The notes beneath the pieces are model-generated. The model saw nothing but the letters and a program-made list of their open reading frames with translations, had not been told where the DNA came from and did not search any database. Shown here one piece after another: positions 12,501 to 24,700 of a stretch of DNA of 54,206 nt (position 1 is its first letter; the number at the start of each line of letters is the position of its first letter). The position numbers and the translations under genes were made by a program. This DNA is from Thozetella sp. PMI_491 (taxonomy: Eukaryota; Ascomycota; Sordariomycetes; Chaetosphaeriales; Chaetosphaeriaceae), in contig MU270150.1 of NCBI GenBank assembly GCA_021432635.1, forward strand, positions 1-54,206, written 5' to 3'.

Positions 12501-15500
12501 GACATCTGCCCGGCACTCAGCGTCGTCTCGGTAGTGCTTGCCAAGCTGACCACTCCCCCCCCCCCCGAGTCCGTCCCCGAGTCTGTCGGGGCTAGCAGGG
12601 GAAGAGAGTGGATACGTTCGTATGGTTCCTCATACCAAGCAAGCCAAGCGCCATCTTGGAGAAACCATGTTGGTACACGGCATGTCAGCGCCGAGCTAAG
12701 GCGTTTGTCTCGTAATCTCGCTGCCTTGGTTGTATTGCCCTTCTCCCTATCTCCTGCATTCCCTCTCTTCGGCGGCCCCCAACCCTCCAGAACGTGTTTG
12801 AAAAATCCTGCCGTCCGAGTTGGACTGCCGGCAGCGCCACGTGCTGGGTGATGTTGGTATGGCGTAACGTTGTTTGATTAGATTCCTCGTTTTCCGTCCC
12901 TTCTAGAGCAATGCCCCGGAGATCAGCACTGTCATAGTATCTTCTCTTCATGCGCCGTCACATCCCTGCCCAACTCCTGGCCCGTGTTCATCTGCTGCCA
13001 GGGTGGATGGGCTTGGCCACAATGTTGCTGATGCATCTCACGTCGGAGGTGGTGGGGGAAGAGGTCTGTGAGCTGGGTACCTAACCCGTTGCAGTCGCCG
13101 ATACTAAGGGTACAGGCAGGGAGCAAGGACGGCGGCCGAACATTCGCGCCGCCCTGCTGCGTAACTACTTGCATATGCACCTGGCGCGACCCCCGAAGTC
13201 CGAACCAATCGCCCGCGCCTTGCCGCCACACGTTCGCAGGCCTGGGATACTCGCGTGATTTCCACATGTGGGCAACACGTACTGTACCACAGGGTAGTCG
13301 GGGCCTGGGTCTGTATGCTGTATGTACCCAGCACACAACCACCACCTCGTCTGCGCATCCCAGATGCCAGCAGTGAGTGTTTTCTTTTCTTCATCAGTGC
13401 CCGCCCTGCGCACGGGCTCTGTCGGCTCTCTCTGGGGCTCGACGTCGCCGACCTGCACAGTCCTTTTTCCTCTGTCATTTCGTCTGGCAAAAGTCTGGAC
13501 TGGATCGAGGCCGACTACGTCCGGCGTCACTTTTGAATTCCAAGACGTAAACGCGGCCGAACTAGTGATCAGGGGCCGGCCATACTGGGGCGACTCCCTG
13601 AAAATGAACAGGGGTGAATTCATCTTGCTTCTTTTCCGCTTTCATCTTAGCCGAATCTCCCCCGGGCTGGTTGTTTACAATGCCCGACAAGGTCCAAACC
13701 TTATTCCATCCCCAGCGGCCGACCTTCCCGCATCAGTAATAACTGCGGGGTCCACCGCCAGGATCTAGCTCTCTGCCGCAGAGGGTGCGGTGGCCGCCTG
13801 CAGGACCGAAGCGAGTGCTTTTCGGTATAGTGCTGACCAGCTATGGGCAGATTTCATGTATGTACGAGGCCTTGTCACAGTCCTGTTTTGCCTCTCGGTT
13901 TAACCCCAATCAGTCACTGTCGGGATAATGTTCTGGGTCCGGAGCTCGACGCGGCCACAAGCCAGTCGTCAGTCGTCTTTGCAGCGGCCGCGGCCACGAG
14001 CCGCCTTATCCGTAGACCCTCCCTCCCCCTTACAGAACATACACTACCTCCACCAGAAGATCCAATCTACACATCGACCCCTGGGCTTCTTAGGCTGGTG
14101 AGGAAGAGACTGTAACTGCATTTGATACTGGTGTGAGAAGAAGAGAGCTGGCACGTTTGGTGGCGCAAGCGAGCCGGATCGCTTCGTCCTGTTGGTATCT
14201 TCTCCATGTTAGCCGACCCGGCCCTTTTGTCGATCGGTCTGTCCATGGGAGCGTTGTAGATCCTCCCTCGACGGATAGATCGTTTACCAAAAATTCCATC
14301 GCGGCAAGCACCGCATCCCTCCACCGCAACTGCGAAAAGAAACCTGGGAAAGCTCTCTTACGCGAAGTTGCAATGTGATGAACGTTGGACGTAACCCTCA
14401 ACAGCAGCGTGACGCCTTCGCTTCGCTTCTTGCATAAGGCTGGACCTCTTGAGGTTGAATACCCTCCATTAGGGACGGAAGATGCACACCAAGGCAGATC
14501 TTGCTCGTTTTCGGATGACTGCCGGCAGGACAACCACTTTTGCATCCCAACTCGACCAACCCCCCACCAGTTCACCTCCCAACTCGTCCCCTCTCCAGCC
14601 CGTCCATCCCCCGAACCGTCCACCTGCCGAGGAACCTACCTACAAACTAGTCCACACCCCAAGTAGTCCACTCGTCCGGTAGCCCGGAGCTGGCAGCATC
14701 GCTTTCCAGTAACTGCGGTTTTGCCATATCTTCACTACAGCTCTACCTAAGATGAGAACCTGATTTTCACCGTTCCGACACTTGGGCCTCGCCGGAGGAC
14801 GAGGGACGGCACACGGTTGTAACTCTGCGGGAAAGCCACCGGGGTAGTATGGTGAACTCCCATGGATCCCCTGCCCAGCAGCCACCCAGAGGCCAGGTTT
14901 CGCCGGCCGTAGGTGACCAACTGATAGAAACGGCATCACCTCCGCGTCCCATACCAGTGTGCATCTCCAAGTCCGGTGAGGCAACCCTGCCCGAGTGTGC
15001 TGCACGGCGATTGTGTACCTGTAGAATAACAAGCCAGGGCAGAGGAAGCCCAGACACGGTGGCTATATGGACGCGTTCTCTTAACAGTTCCTCGAAACGT
15101 CCGCGATGCAGGTCCCTGACGAGACTAGGTTCCCAAGCAGTCTCGGCTACACTAGCCCCGACTGGCAAGGTGTTGGATTGGGGATATCCTCCGCGCACAG
15201 TCCACACCTTGCAGAGTTGTGCGGTCGCTTGCAGAAAAGGGGGTAGGGAGGGGGGGTTGGGTTGGGGTTACCTCACAGTCTCAAGGGGGGGTCAGTCCAG
15301 ACAAGCCCGCCCGGTGCCCAGTGCTCAGTGCCAAGCCCTGCGTTTGTACCATTGCCATGGTCAGGATCTCGGGAAGAGATCTTTACTCTTAAATCTATAT
15401 GGGTGCTGATCTGCTCTCGTTCTGGACGGTGTCATGATCTCCTAGTCTTTGCACTACGATACTCGTTGCATAGGTTCCCTATGAGCAGCAGCAGTCGCAG

Positions 15501-15502
15501 CC
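9548..15502. other. 6-kb gene-poor region
   Basis: This is the divergent stretch between the GMC oxidoreductase and the Pth11-like receptor. No complete gene could be supported. It contains a (GTG)n microsatellite at 10608-10628, G-rich runs at 10358-10391 and 15239-15268, an 11-nt C run near 12556, and a protein-like 88-codon open stretch at 12193-12456 that lacks a proper start and is followed by a stop and a further open run. The 234-codon frame on the minus strand at 11460-12164 begins with TTG and shows no domain. Confidence 0.5.
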
Positions 15503-16868
15503 ATGGCTTCCACCACCCACGCGATCAACACTGAGTCGAATGGCCACGTCGTGAGCAGCGTGGCCATCGTCTTTGTTGCCCTCTCAGTCTCCCTCGTCGC
15601 CCTCCGGCTCTACACCCGCCTCGTGCTCCTGAGGACCGCCGGCAAGGATGACTGGACTATCCTCATCGCCTTGGTGAGCCCCGCGCCTGCCTGCCCCTCC
15701 TACCTTGCCCGCGCGATTTGCTGACATGATCCAAACAAAGCTCCTCTCTGTCATCGTCACAATCTCGACATGCCTAGGTAAGACTGATGCTTATAGCGAG
15801 CCAAAAAGCAACGAACACGAGAAGAGGCTAACCCTCACCCTAGAGGTTAAGTATGGCATGGGTCGACACTCGGAGAATGTCACCCCGGAAGAGGGCATCG
15901 AGCAGTTGAAGGTACGCCCGCCGTTTGGGACTCTCTGCTGAACCTCCAGTGAACTAACGCGCTTGCAGTTCCTCCTTGTCAGCGTTTTGCACTACAACGT
16001 GGGCATGAACGTCGTCAAGATCTCGTTCCTGTTCCAGTACCGCCGCATCTTTCAGTCTAAGAGGGTCCGGCTGGTCTGTTTCTGGGGCATGCTGGGCGTG
16101 GTTGTTTGGGCCTGCGTGCAAGCCGTGCTCCTGGGCGTATCCTGCCTGCCCATCTCGTACATTGTGCCGACCACGGCCTCCTTCTGCCTCGATACGCTTC
16201 CCATCTGGTACTTCTCATCGGCCATGAGCCTGGCGACCGACATCCTCATCTTCTGCATACCGCTGCCTTCTGTCCTCAAGCTACAGCTGCCCACCAAGCC
16301 CAAGATCATGGTGTTCGGCATCTTTTGCCTTGGTTTCTTGTAAGTCTTAAACAACCTTCAAGCAAACTCTGCCTGCATTCACTCACACGTCTACTATCGC
16401 AGCGTCTGCATCATCTCGGTCTACCGCTTCTTCACGCTGCATTCCGCCGTCTACAGCACGGACCCGTCTTGGGAGAACATTGGCGCCGCCATCTGGTCCT
16501 CGGTCGAGCTCAACACAGCCATCATGTGCGCATCGCTCCCGACACTGCGTCCCCTTGTTGCCAAATGGCTGCCGGGTAGCGGCCTCGAGTCGGCCAAGCA
16601 CAACGGCAGTTCATACGGTGCTTATGCGAGCGGCACTGGCAGCCGGCGCGGCGGGCCGTTCAAGGAGCTCAAGAGCCAGCCACGGACCATCAGCACCGAG
16701 GAGCTCGCCCTCAAGGATATGGAAGCCGGCCAGCCCGAGGGTATGCCAGGCGTGTACGCCAACGCTATGGCTAACTATGACCGTGTGAAGGAGGGCAAGC
16801 GGATGCACCCCGAAGACCAGAAGCACATCATGGTAACCACGGAAACCAATGTCAGAGTTGAACGGTGA
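15503..16868 (+). CDS. Pth11-like seven-helix integral membrane receptor (fungal rhodopsin-like domain)
   Basis: Five exons are inferred: 15503-15673, 15741-15777, 15844-15911, 15969-16339 and 16403-16868, giving 370 residues. The introns have branch sites GCTGAC, GCTAAC and ACTAAC in the first three. The product has seven hydrophobic segments: one near residues 18-36, then KDDWTILIAL, a short helix before EVKYGMGRH, and four more through about residue 270. The markers LRLYTRL, YGMGRH and FLFQYRRIF with a Cys-containing extracellular loop are typical of the plasma-membrane Pth11-related family. A hydrophilic cytoplasmic tail of about 100 residues follows. No N-terminal CFEM domain is present. 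Members sense surfaces, nutrients or ligands; the ligand here is unknown. Exon 2 is only 37 nt and its acceptor (AAAG) is atypical, so that join is the least certain. Confidence 0.87.
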
Positions 16869-18299
16869 GCGAGGAGCTCCGGGATAGGAGGGAGGGGGGG
16901 GGGAGAGGAGGCGAAGACTGCTCTTGGCGATAAGCCAAGCATCGGGTGGCAACACGCCGCCCTGGGTACGATTCACCCAGACTTTGGAGGGTATCTGGCC
17001 CAGGTGTTTATTTCCCAACCAGTCGTGTGCCCGGCAGAAGGCATGTACCACCAGCATCTCGTTTACATCATTCTTGTGTCATAATTTCTCCTCCCAAAAA
17101 CCAAAGTCCAAGTTCAGAGACGGTTCAACACCGTTCTTGCAGCCAACACCTGAAGCCATCCATTCCTAAGAATTGTGTAGTACTGTGATCTCGGGCGGGA
17201 TACGTAAACAGGTGGAGGGTAACAACATGTCAGCTCGCTAAGCACAGCTTTGGCCTTCCCGGTTTCTTCCCCTCCCCGCTTCCTTGAAGGGTTTCACTAG
17301 CCCTTCCCCTATTTCCCAACTCCATCTACCGCTTTTGGCCTAATTGAGAACACTGAGGGAGGTGGCAAGCCGAACGGCCGGGAAGTCTTCAAATGGGTTC
17401 TCAGAACCTTGGACGGCGCATGGAGGATAGTATTCTGTGACCTTGCTTCGTTCCGGTTTAACCCAGATAGTGTACCTCCGCCGTCGCCACAGCCACTGGA
17501 GCTCATTTGATGCTGGCCCCCGTTTCCGTGATGCACCGGGGGTAGCTCCGAGCCACTCCTGACTCAGGGCAGCCCCCCCGGGGCCAAGATTGACAGACAA
17601 GACTGGGGGTAATAATAAAAGCTGGGGGTCTAGAAGCAATGAAGAAACGAGACACAACCCCTTTTCCTCCCTCCCACGTGCTTGTTTGAACTACCCGTCC
17701 GTGCGCCGTACAGCTCGCAATCTTGCATCCTCCTGGTGTGATGCGTAAGACCTAGTGTCACCGACACACACCGCACCAAGGGTCCCCGACCTCACCAAGG
17801 GACTCCGAGACGTGGTGTGTCGAGAAGATTCGGAGGCCGCACAACCTACATGTAGGATGCCATCCACGACTAGCAATTTCGGAGATTATCCCTGTGCCTG
17901 GAACTGTGGGCGGTCCCCACGTCGCTCCCTAGCTCTTGTTTTTGATGCTTGTTGGAATTCAGAGGTATCAATAGGTCAGACGGCCAAATCAAACAAGTGA
18001 ATTTGCGTACGCCATCAGTGGAAGAGGAATACAAACCCGCGGCGAGTGTTGTCGCATTATCGCTCTGAAGCAGTACTTCCGCAAGCTTGGTATCTCGTTG
18101 AGCTCTATGCTCTTTGGAAAGCTTTTGCTCGATCTGTACAATGGGTCCTTCGGTGAATCATCGTGCTCTTGTGGTGAAGCGCCCTATGCGCTGCTGGTTC
18201 TTCCATGCGTGATAACAAGGAGCATGAGTCTCGGATATTGAAAATGGTGGATGTCACCCATCATCTACAATTGCTCTATACTGTGGTGATTTATTTTCT
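16869..18299. other. Intergenic region between convergent genes
   Basis: This 1.4-kb stretch separates the 3' ends of the Pth11-like receptor and the adaptin-binding protein gene. It contains a G run at 16894-16902 just after the receptor stop. I see no coding region, tRNA or repeat. Confidence 0.5.
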
Positions 18300-19560
18300 C
18301 TATAGCTCTTTCATAACCTCGGCCACGGCCCGCTTGGCGATCTTTTTCCGCTGCTCCTCCGGCAGCTCGGCGCTCTGGTCGCGAACGGCCTGCAGCTTGA
18401 CAAACATGCGCTCCAGCTTCTGGACCTCGTCGTCGTCTAGCTCGTTCCCCCTTTCTTCATCGAACTTGCCCGGTGCTAACTTGGAGGCGTGACTAGGGCC
18501 ATCCATGGAATTTGGTTCGTCATCGTCCTCTTGGCCAACTCCCCATATTGCCTTCTTCAAGCCCTCGAAATCGGCGCGGTCGAAGCCAAAGTCTAGACTC
18601 TCAGGATCTAGCTCACCGTCATCCTCCTCGCCGGCAGCCGAGCCCCTGGCAGCTTTCATCTTCGCGAGCTCCTGGTCCAGCTCTTCTAGCCCAAAGTCGT
18701 CGTCATCTGCCTCGCCCGCGGCTCCGGCGCCGTCCCAGTCGTTCGATTGAAGCGCCTCAAGGGCTCTCGCAATGCCCGTCCTCTCTCCAAATTCGTTCTT
18801 TGCATCCGCGGCCTTCGCAAGGGTCGTCCGTGCGTGGACAAATTCAAGGCCGGCTTCTGCGCAGGCATCCTCCCACTCGTCCAGGGCATCCGGGTCCTCG
18901 GTTCCTAGGTCGCCGACTCCGATGCCTAGGCTGACGCCGTCCCACTCCCAACCGCCGAGGCCTTCGCGGACAACGCGGCCTACGTGGGAGATGAGCACCT
19001 TGGTATCCTCCTTGGACGGCGGCGAAGGCGCTGAGGAGCCGGAGTTGGGCGGTGCGGACGGAGGATGGGCGGACGAGCCCGGGAGGGCAAAGATGACCAT
19101 GATGCCGCCGATGACCTGCAGGACCTCCTTGGCCTCATCCGACAAGAAGGTGTCGGCCCATTCTGAGGGTGCCGAGATCAAGTCGAGCCATATGGGCACC
19201 TGAGCCGAGTAGTACGGCGTCTTTAGCGGCAGGTCGTGCGTAGTGCCTGCGAGTGTGGATGACACTGGCTCCGGGTGGGAACCGGTGAGGTCTAGATGGC
19301 GGCCGGTCAGCGGAGGCACGTATGGACAAGGCAGGCAATACACGTTGTTTTGGAGATGGCTGGCTTCAGCCAAGCGATGTTGCAGCCCTGTTCTATCCTT
19401 TCACTTGATGACGAATGTGTGTGTCGTTTCGGAGGTGAAGGGCGGGGTCAAATGACTCGGTTGGAGGATGGCTTTCCTCACCTTTGATGACCTTGCTTAG
19501 TTGTTGGGTCGAGGCCTCTAGGGAGACGGCCAATATGCGACGGGGATTCGAAATCTCCAT
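18300..19560 (-). CDS. Alpha/gamma-adaptin-binding protein p34 (AAGAB / Irc6-like)
   Basis: Two exons are inferred, 19560-19482 and 19291-18300, joined in phase 1 to encode 356 residues. The 190-nt intron has donor GTGAGG, branch GCTGAC and acceptor CTAG; the join recreates VIKDLTGSHPEP. The first exon (MEISNPRRILAVSLE) and the conserved LPLKTPYYSAQVPIWLDL segment form the GTPase-like N-terminal fold. A proline/serine-rich linker and an acidic middle region follow, and the C-terminal LERMFVKLQAVRDQSAELPEEQRKKIAKRAVAEVMKEL-type helix is the family hallmark. Proteins of this family bind adaptin subunits, help assemble or regulate AP-1/AP-2 clathrin adaptors and so act in trans-Golgi and endocytic traffic. 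The gene is convergent with the receptor gene. Family call rests mainly on the two ends and is fairly secure. Confidence 0.85.
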
Positions 19561-21745
19561 GCTTCTAGCTGCGTGGTGCGATCCGAATGGGTGGTGTCTG
19601 GAGCTCGGCTTGCGCTCCGCCGTCTGATCGGTAAGCGCTATGGTGGGGCAAAATCCGTCGGCCGCTCTGCGCTCGCCCTGCGCTTGGGTGAGGCTCAAAG
19701 GGGTGAACAATGCGGGGCAGGCACCAGAACCCGCCTTCCGTAGCCGGCGGCACGGCGCAGGCAGGTCGACACCCCCCACTCGAAGCTCTGCCTCTTCCTA
19801 CGTAGTACAATGGCTCACATAGACATTGCATGACGCGCACTGGATGCCGTCTGTGACTCACGAAGAGAAATGGGCGGCAGCTATTAGGGTTTGCAGCTCC
19901 CGAGAGCCAAGATGCCTGGATCATCGCAACCATGTCGCGGTCGGATCTAGCTTAATCACATCCACCTCGGAGACCGCGTCGTAAGTTCGCCGGAAGCCCG
20001 GCCGACCTGGTCTGGCGCCTGAGTTCAGAGTGTACTTTATTGGGGCTATTGGGAAGGCCATGCGCGCTGGTCACTCTTCACGCTCGTCTACCGCGTTTGC
20101 TTCTGAAGCGAGACGCTGCGAGCCGCTCAGTAAGACGGGCATACACGAGCGCGGCTCGCCTCGTTATCAAAGTCGTGAGTCCAAGGTCCAATAGCGAGGG
20201 GGGCAGTCCTGATGACTGAAGGCCGCCGGGGCTGGCTGGCTGCAGACCGTTTGCATGCGCAAGCGGATTGGACCTAGTGCCGAGCAATTGGATCAAGATG
20301 CATAGTGCACAGGCCGCCGGGGTCGCAATCGTATGCGCCGTACATACATAACGCAGCAGTAGTCCTACTGTACTCCATGTCGACAGGGTCCCCACAGAGT
20401 CACAGAGCCACAAGGGCCACAGGGCCACAGACTAGGTGGCATTTTTGGGCGAGGGGAACATGCATTCCAGGGGTCTCGATCTGGTCGGGGAGCTCTTATC
20501 TGAAGCCTCGTCCCCCCTGAAGCCAAGCTTAACCCAATCACTACGCTGCCCGCCAGACCCGCCAGTCGCGCAATTGATGGCCTGCTTCTGGTCTCCCGCG
20601 GGGAAGTTTGAGCCCCGTGACTGGCCTGAGATAAAATAGATCATTGAATTACGTGCGCTGCTACCTTGAATGAGGAAGGTCGGCGCCACTCAATTACGCA
20701 TATGTGCACACCGGCACCGTTGGAAAGGCCCTCTCGGCTGCCTGTCGGTCGGCTAGAGGAGAAAGGGTTACGAAAAAGTTAAAATTTTTTTTACGGGCAA
20801 GGCGGACACTGTTCAATACGCAGCGATAGGTACAGCACAGCTCCCCTGCTGGGTGATAGGCTAGATTCCAGGTCCGCGCGGCGCGCATTGACTCGAGCTT
20901 CTTCAATTCCTAAACCGCGAAGAACTGACATCATTGTTGGTGGAATGTCCCAAACTCCCCACGCCGTGTGTGCCACGGGCTCAATGGGCGCGCCGGCGCG
21001 TGTAGCCTGAGACAGTAACGTAGGACCGTTGAACCAAAGCTTGTGGGTCCGTGGGGCGCCGCCAAAAGAAAAAAAAAATATAGCTGGTACACTTCGATAG
21101 ACGCTGGACAGGGAAAGGGTGTTCAGAGAGTTCGCCTGCGCCTGCCCTTTGTTATGACTTCCGTCCTCGTCTGCAACAACCGACCCCTCCATCCTCGATC
21201 CTGGCCCTGGTCTCCCTCCCGGGTTTCCCAACACACACCGCCAGAAGAGTCATCCAGCGTTGCTGAGGGGCTCACAATCTATCGACCAGGCCAAAGGTGC
21301 CAAGGGCGCATGCATGGAGAACCTTGCAGCCCCTCCAAGCACATGCAGCTAGTGCTGGTAGAAGTGGGTATTGCGCCGAGCGAGGCTTGTCTGGACAGAA
21401 AAAGGCTGGAGATCCGATCGCGGCCACCAAAGCGGCAAACCGAGACGAGGCCCGCAAAGGAATTTGGCAGAGATTACGCCACCACAGGTGAGACCATCGC
21501 CGCAGAGCTTATCAGCCAAAGTTATTTTCTGTAGTGTGACGACCGACTCGCGGGCTCTCCCAACCTCCGGGACGACAAGAGACACTACTTGCCCTTGGGG
21601 AAATACAACTCCACCGGCCGGCATTCTTCTCTTCTTCCACAGACGTCCTCCCGCCCGACGTCTGTTTTGCCATACCGGCCGACCGCGTACTGCATCGAGG
21701 GACGAGTCTAGTGCTCATCCGAACCGCCCAGTGCCGTCGAAAACC
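19561..21745. other. Divergent intergenic region between AAGAB-like and ABC transporter genes
   Basis: These 2.2 kb should carry both promoters. A short tandem motif of GGCCACAG-type units lies at 20393-20430, and poly-A/poly-T runs occur at 20780-20791 and 21065-21078. No open frame here resembles a protein; the frames of 100-160 codons just upstream of the ABC start overlap each other on both strands. Confidence 0.5.
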
Positions 21746-24700
21746 ATGGGGTTCGCCTCGTGCTCGTGGCCGATATGGCGGGTAGACGACTTTACGCAGT
21801 GCTTCCAGCAAGAGTGAGTTGACCCTGGCCCTGCGGGCGCACCTCCCCCTTCAGCGCGGATCGACTGGCTAACCCAGCGCGCCTCTCTCGCAGCTATCTT
21901 AAGATCTTGTTGCCCGTGATTGTGGCCGCGGCCTCCTTCCTCCTCCTTGCGATCCAGAACATTCTCCGCGCCGCCAAGTCAAGACGAGCCAAGAGCCCAG
22001 AATACCAGCCTATCCACCCCACAAGCCATACGGAACTACCGCGGGAAGAGGAGCCCATTGACGAGAGCGACGATGAATTGGCCATCAATGGCGGCCGCCT
22101 TGCGCTGGTCAAGACAACCACCAAGGGGTCCATCGTCCAGGCCGATACCCCGCCGGCACAGACCCTGTCGGTCATAGTGGAGGAGCTCGCCATTGCCGGC
22201 CTCGTGGCCGTCAATGCCACCGCTCTGCTCACCGACGCCATTGGGAACGGCCGTGGGCGCCTGGGCGCCATCGTCGGCCTGGCCGTCTGGCTTTATGTAT
22301 TCATTCTCGCCACCCTACGCCTTTTCCTCGGGAACACGCAATGGCGGGTACCACAGCTCTGGAACCACACTGCGCTCATCTATGCTACACAATGGCTGTT
22401 CACGACCGTCATCTTCCGCTCCGCCATTATCCATCCCGACTCCCAGCTCGATCAGATCCTGGTCATTGTGGAGTTTGCGCTGAACACCATCTTGTTCGGT
22501 ATGGCCATGACCACTAGGAAAGGGAATAAGACGGTCATCCTGGAATGGGAAGACGGCCTCGAGCCCGGCAGGGAGAACCTCGCCTCGCTGCTCTCTCACC
22601 TGACCTTCTCTTGGGTAGACTCGATCGTCTGGGCTGGCTGGAAGGAGCCCCTTGAGATGGACCGAGTATGGAATCTCATGCCCAAGGACAAGGCAGGGGC
22701 GGTACTCGCCAACTACCGCCTATTGAAGAAGACGACGTCACTCGCGTTCCATCTCGTCAAGTATTTCAAGTCGCTGCTCCTCATCCAGGCTGCCTGGGCC
22801 GTGGTCTCTGCCCTGTTTACCTTTGCGCCGACCCTGCTGCTGAAGGCAATTCTGGAGTACGTCGAGAATACCGACGTCGCGCCTCTGAATGTGCTGTGGC
22901 TCTACGTCATTCTCCTGCCGGTTACCGATCTTGTTCGCTCTGTGGGAGACGCCAGGGCTCTCTGGATCGGACGGAAGATCTGCATCAACATGCGCGCCAT
23001 TCTGGTTGGCGAGATCTATGCTAAGGCTCTTCGCCGCAAGGCCGCTGCCGGGAAGGACGCTACCCTCGGCCAGGACAAGGAGGGCGCTGCTAAGAAGAGC
23101 TTCTTTGACCGCGTCAAGAGTGTTTTTGGCCTCGGAAAGAAGGATGAGGAAGCGCCCAAAAGCGGAGCTGATGCCAACGGTGCCGGTGGCGAGTCTAAGA
23201 AGGAGGGTTCGGATGAGCAAGCCAATATGGGAACCATCATCAACCTGATGTCGGTCGACAGCTTCAAGGTCTCGGAGATCACTGCCTATCTGCACTTCCT
23301 GGTCGCCGCCGCCCCCACACAGCTACTCGTTTCTGTTGTGCTGCTCTACCAAGTGATGGGCCTGAGCGCCATCCCCGGCTTCATCATCATGATCGTGCTG
23401 CTCCCGGTGAACATCGCTTTTGCCAAGGGTTTCAACTCAACCCAGAAGAAGATCATGGCTGCGACAGACAAGCGCATCCACACGACGAACGAGATCCTCC
23501 AGAACATCCGTATCATCAAGTACTTCGCCTGGGAGCATCGATTTAGCAACATCGTCGACGAGAAGCGCAAGGCAGAGCTCGAGGCTTTGCGAAAGCGATT
23601 CCTGCTCTGGGCCTGTGCGGTGGCCGTATGGAATACAGTGCCAATTTTGATCACCTTTTTCTCTTTCTTGGTATACACGGCCATCGAGAAGAAGCCCTTG
23701 TATCCCTCGGTGGCGTTCACCGCAGTCTCGCTCTTCCTGCTCCTTCGGTACCCTTTGGATCAGCTAGGAGACATGATTGCGCACGTCCAGGAATCCAAGG
23801 TATCGATTGACCGTATCGAAGAGTTCCTCTCAGAGGAGGAGACCGAGAAGTTTGAGCAGCTCGGCCTAGACAATATCGATGAGAACGGCGACAGGGTCAT
23901 TGGTTTCCGTGATGCCACGTTCATCTGGGGAGGCAAGAATGTGGTGGCCGAGGATGGATCGATGGCCTTCCGCCTCCTGGATCTGAACGTTGAGTTCCAG
24001 AGCGGCAAGCTGAACGTCATCACGGGCCCAACTGGCTCCGGAAAGACGTCTCTGCTGATGGCACTCCTGGGAGAGATGACGATCATGAAGGGTCGAGTCT
24101 TCTTGCCGGGCGGCCGCAGTCGAGAGGATGTTCACGTCGACCCAGAGACCGGCCTTGCCGAGACGACCGCCTATGTCGCCCAGCAAGCATGGCTCGTTAA
24201 TGCCAGCATCAAGGAAAACATCCTCTTCTCTGCCCCGTACGATGAGAAGCGCTACAGGGATGTCATCGTGGCCTGTGCACTTGAGCGCGACCTGGAGATT
24301 CTTGACAACGGCGACGAGACGTTGGTCGGCGAGAAGGGTATCACGCTTTCTGGAGGACAGAAACAGCGCATCTCCTTGGCGCGCGCTGTCTATTCGAACT
24401 CGAAGCATCTGATCCTTGATGACTGTCTGAGCGCTGTCGACTCCCACACCGCACAGTGGATCTTCAACAACTGCATCATGGGCCCTCTCATGAGGGATCG
24501 AACCTGCATCCTCGTGACGCACAACATCCCGCTGTGCGTTCCCCATTCTGACTTCGTGGTGACCATGAACAATGGTCGCATCGCCGCCCAAGGTACGCCG
24601 GAGGAGCTTGTCAAGGCTGGAAAGTTGAGCGAGGACGTGGCGTTGAGGTCTCGCCCTGGCTCCGCCCATATCTCTCGTGTGCCCTCCCGAGTACCATCCA

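Noticed and set aside
16966..16985. Possible T-arm (TGGGT...ACCCA) after the Pth11-like gene
   Set aside because: The loop does not match the TTCRA consensus and there is no cloverleaf around it.
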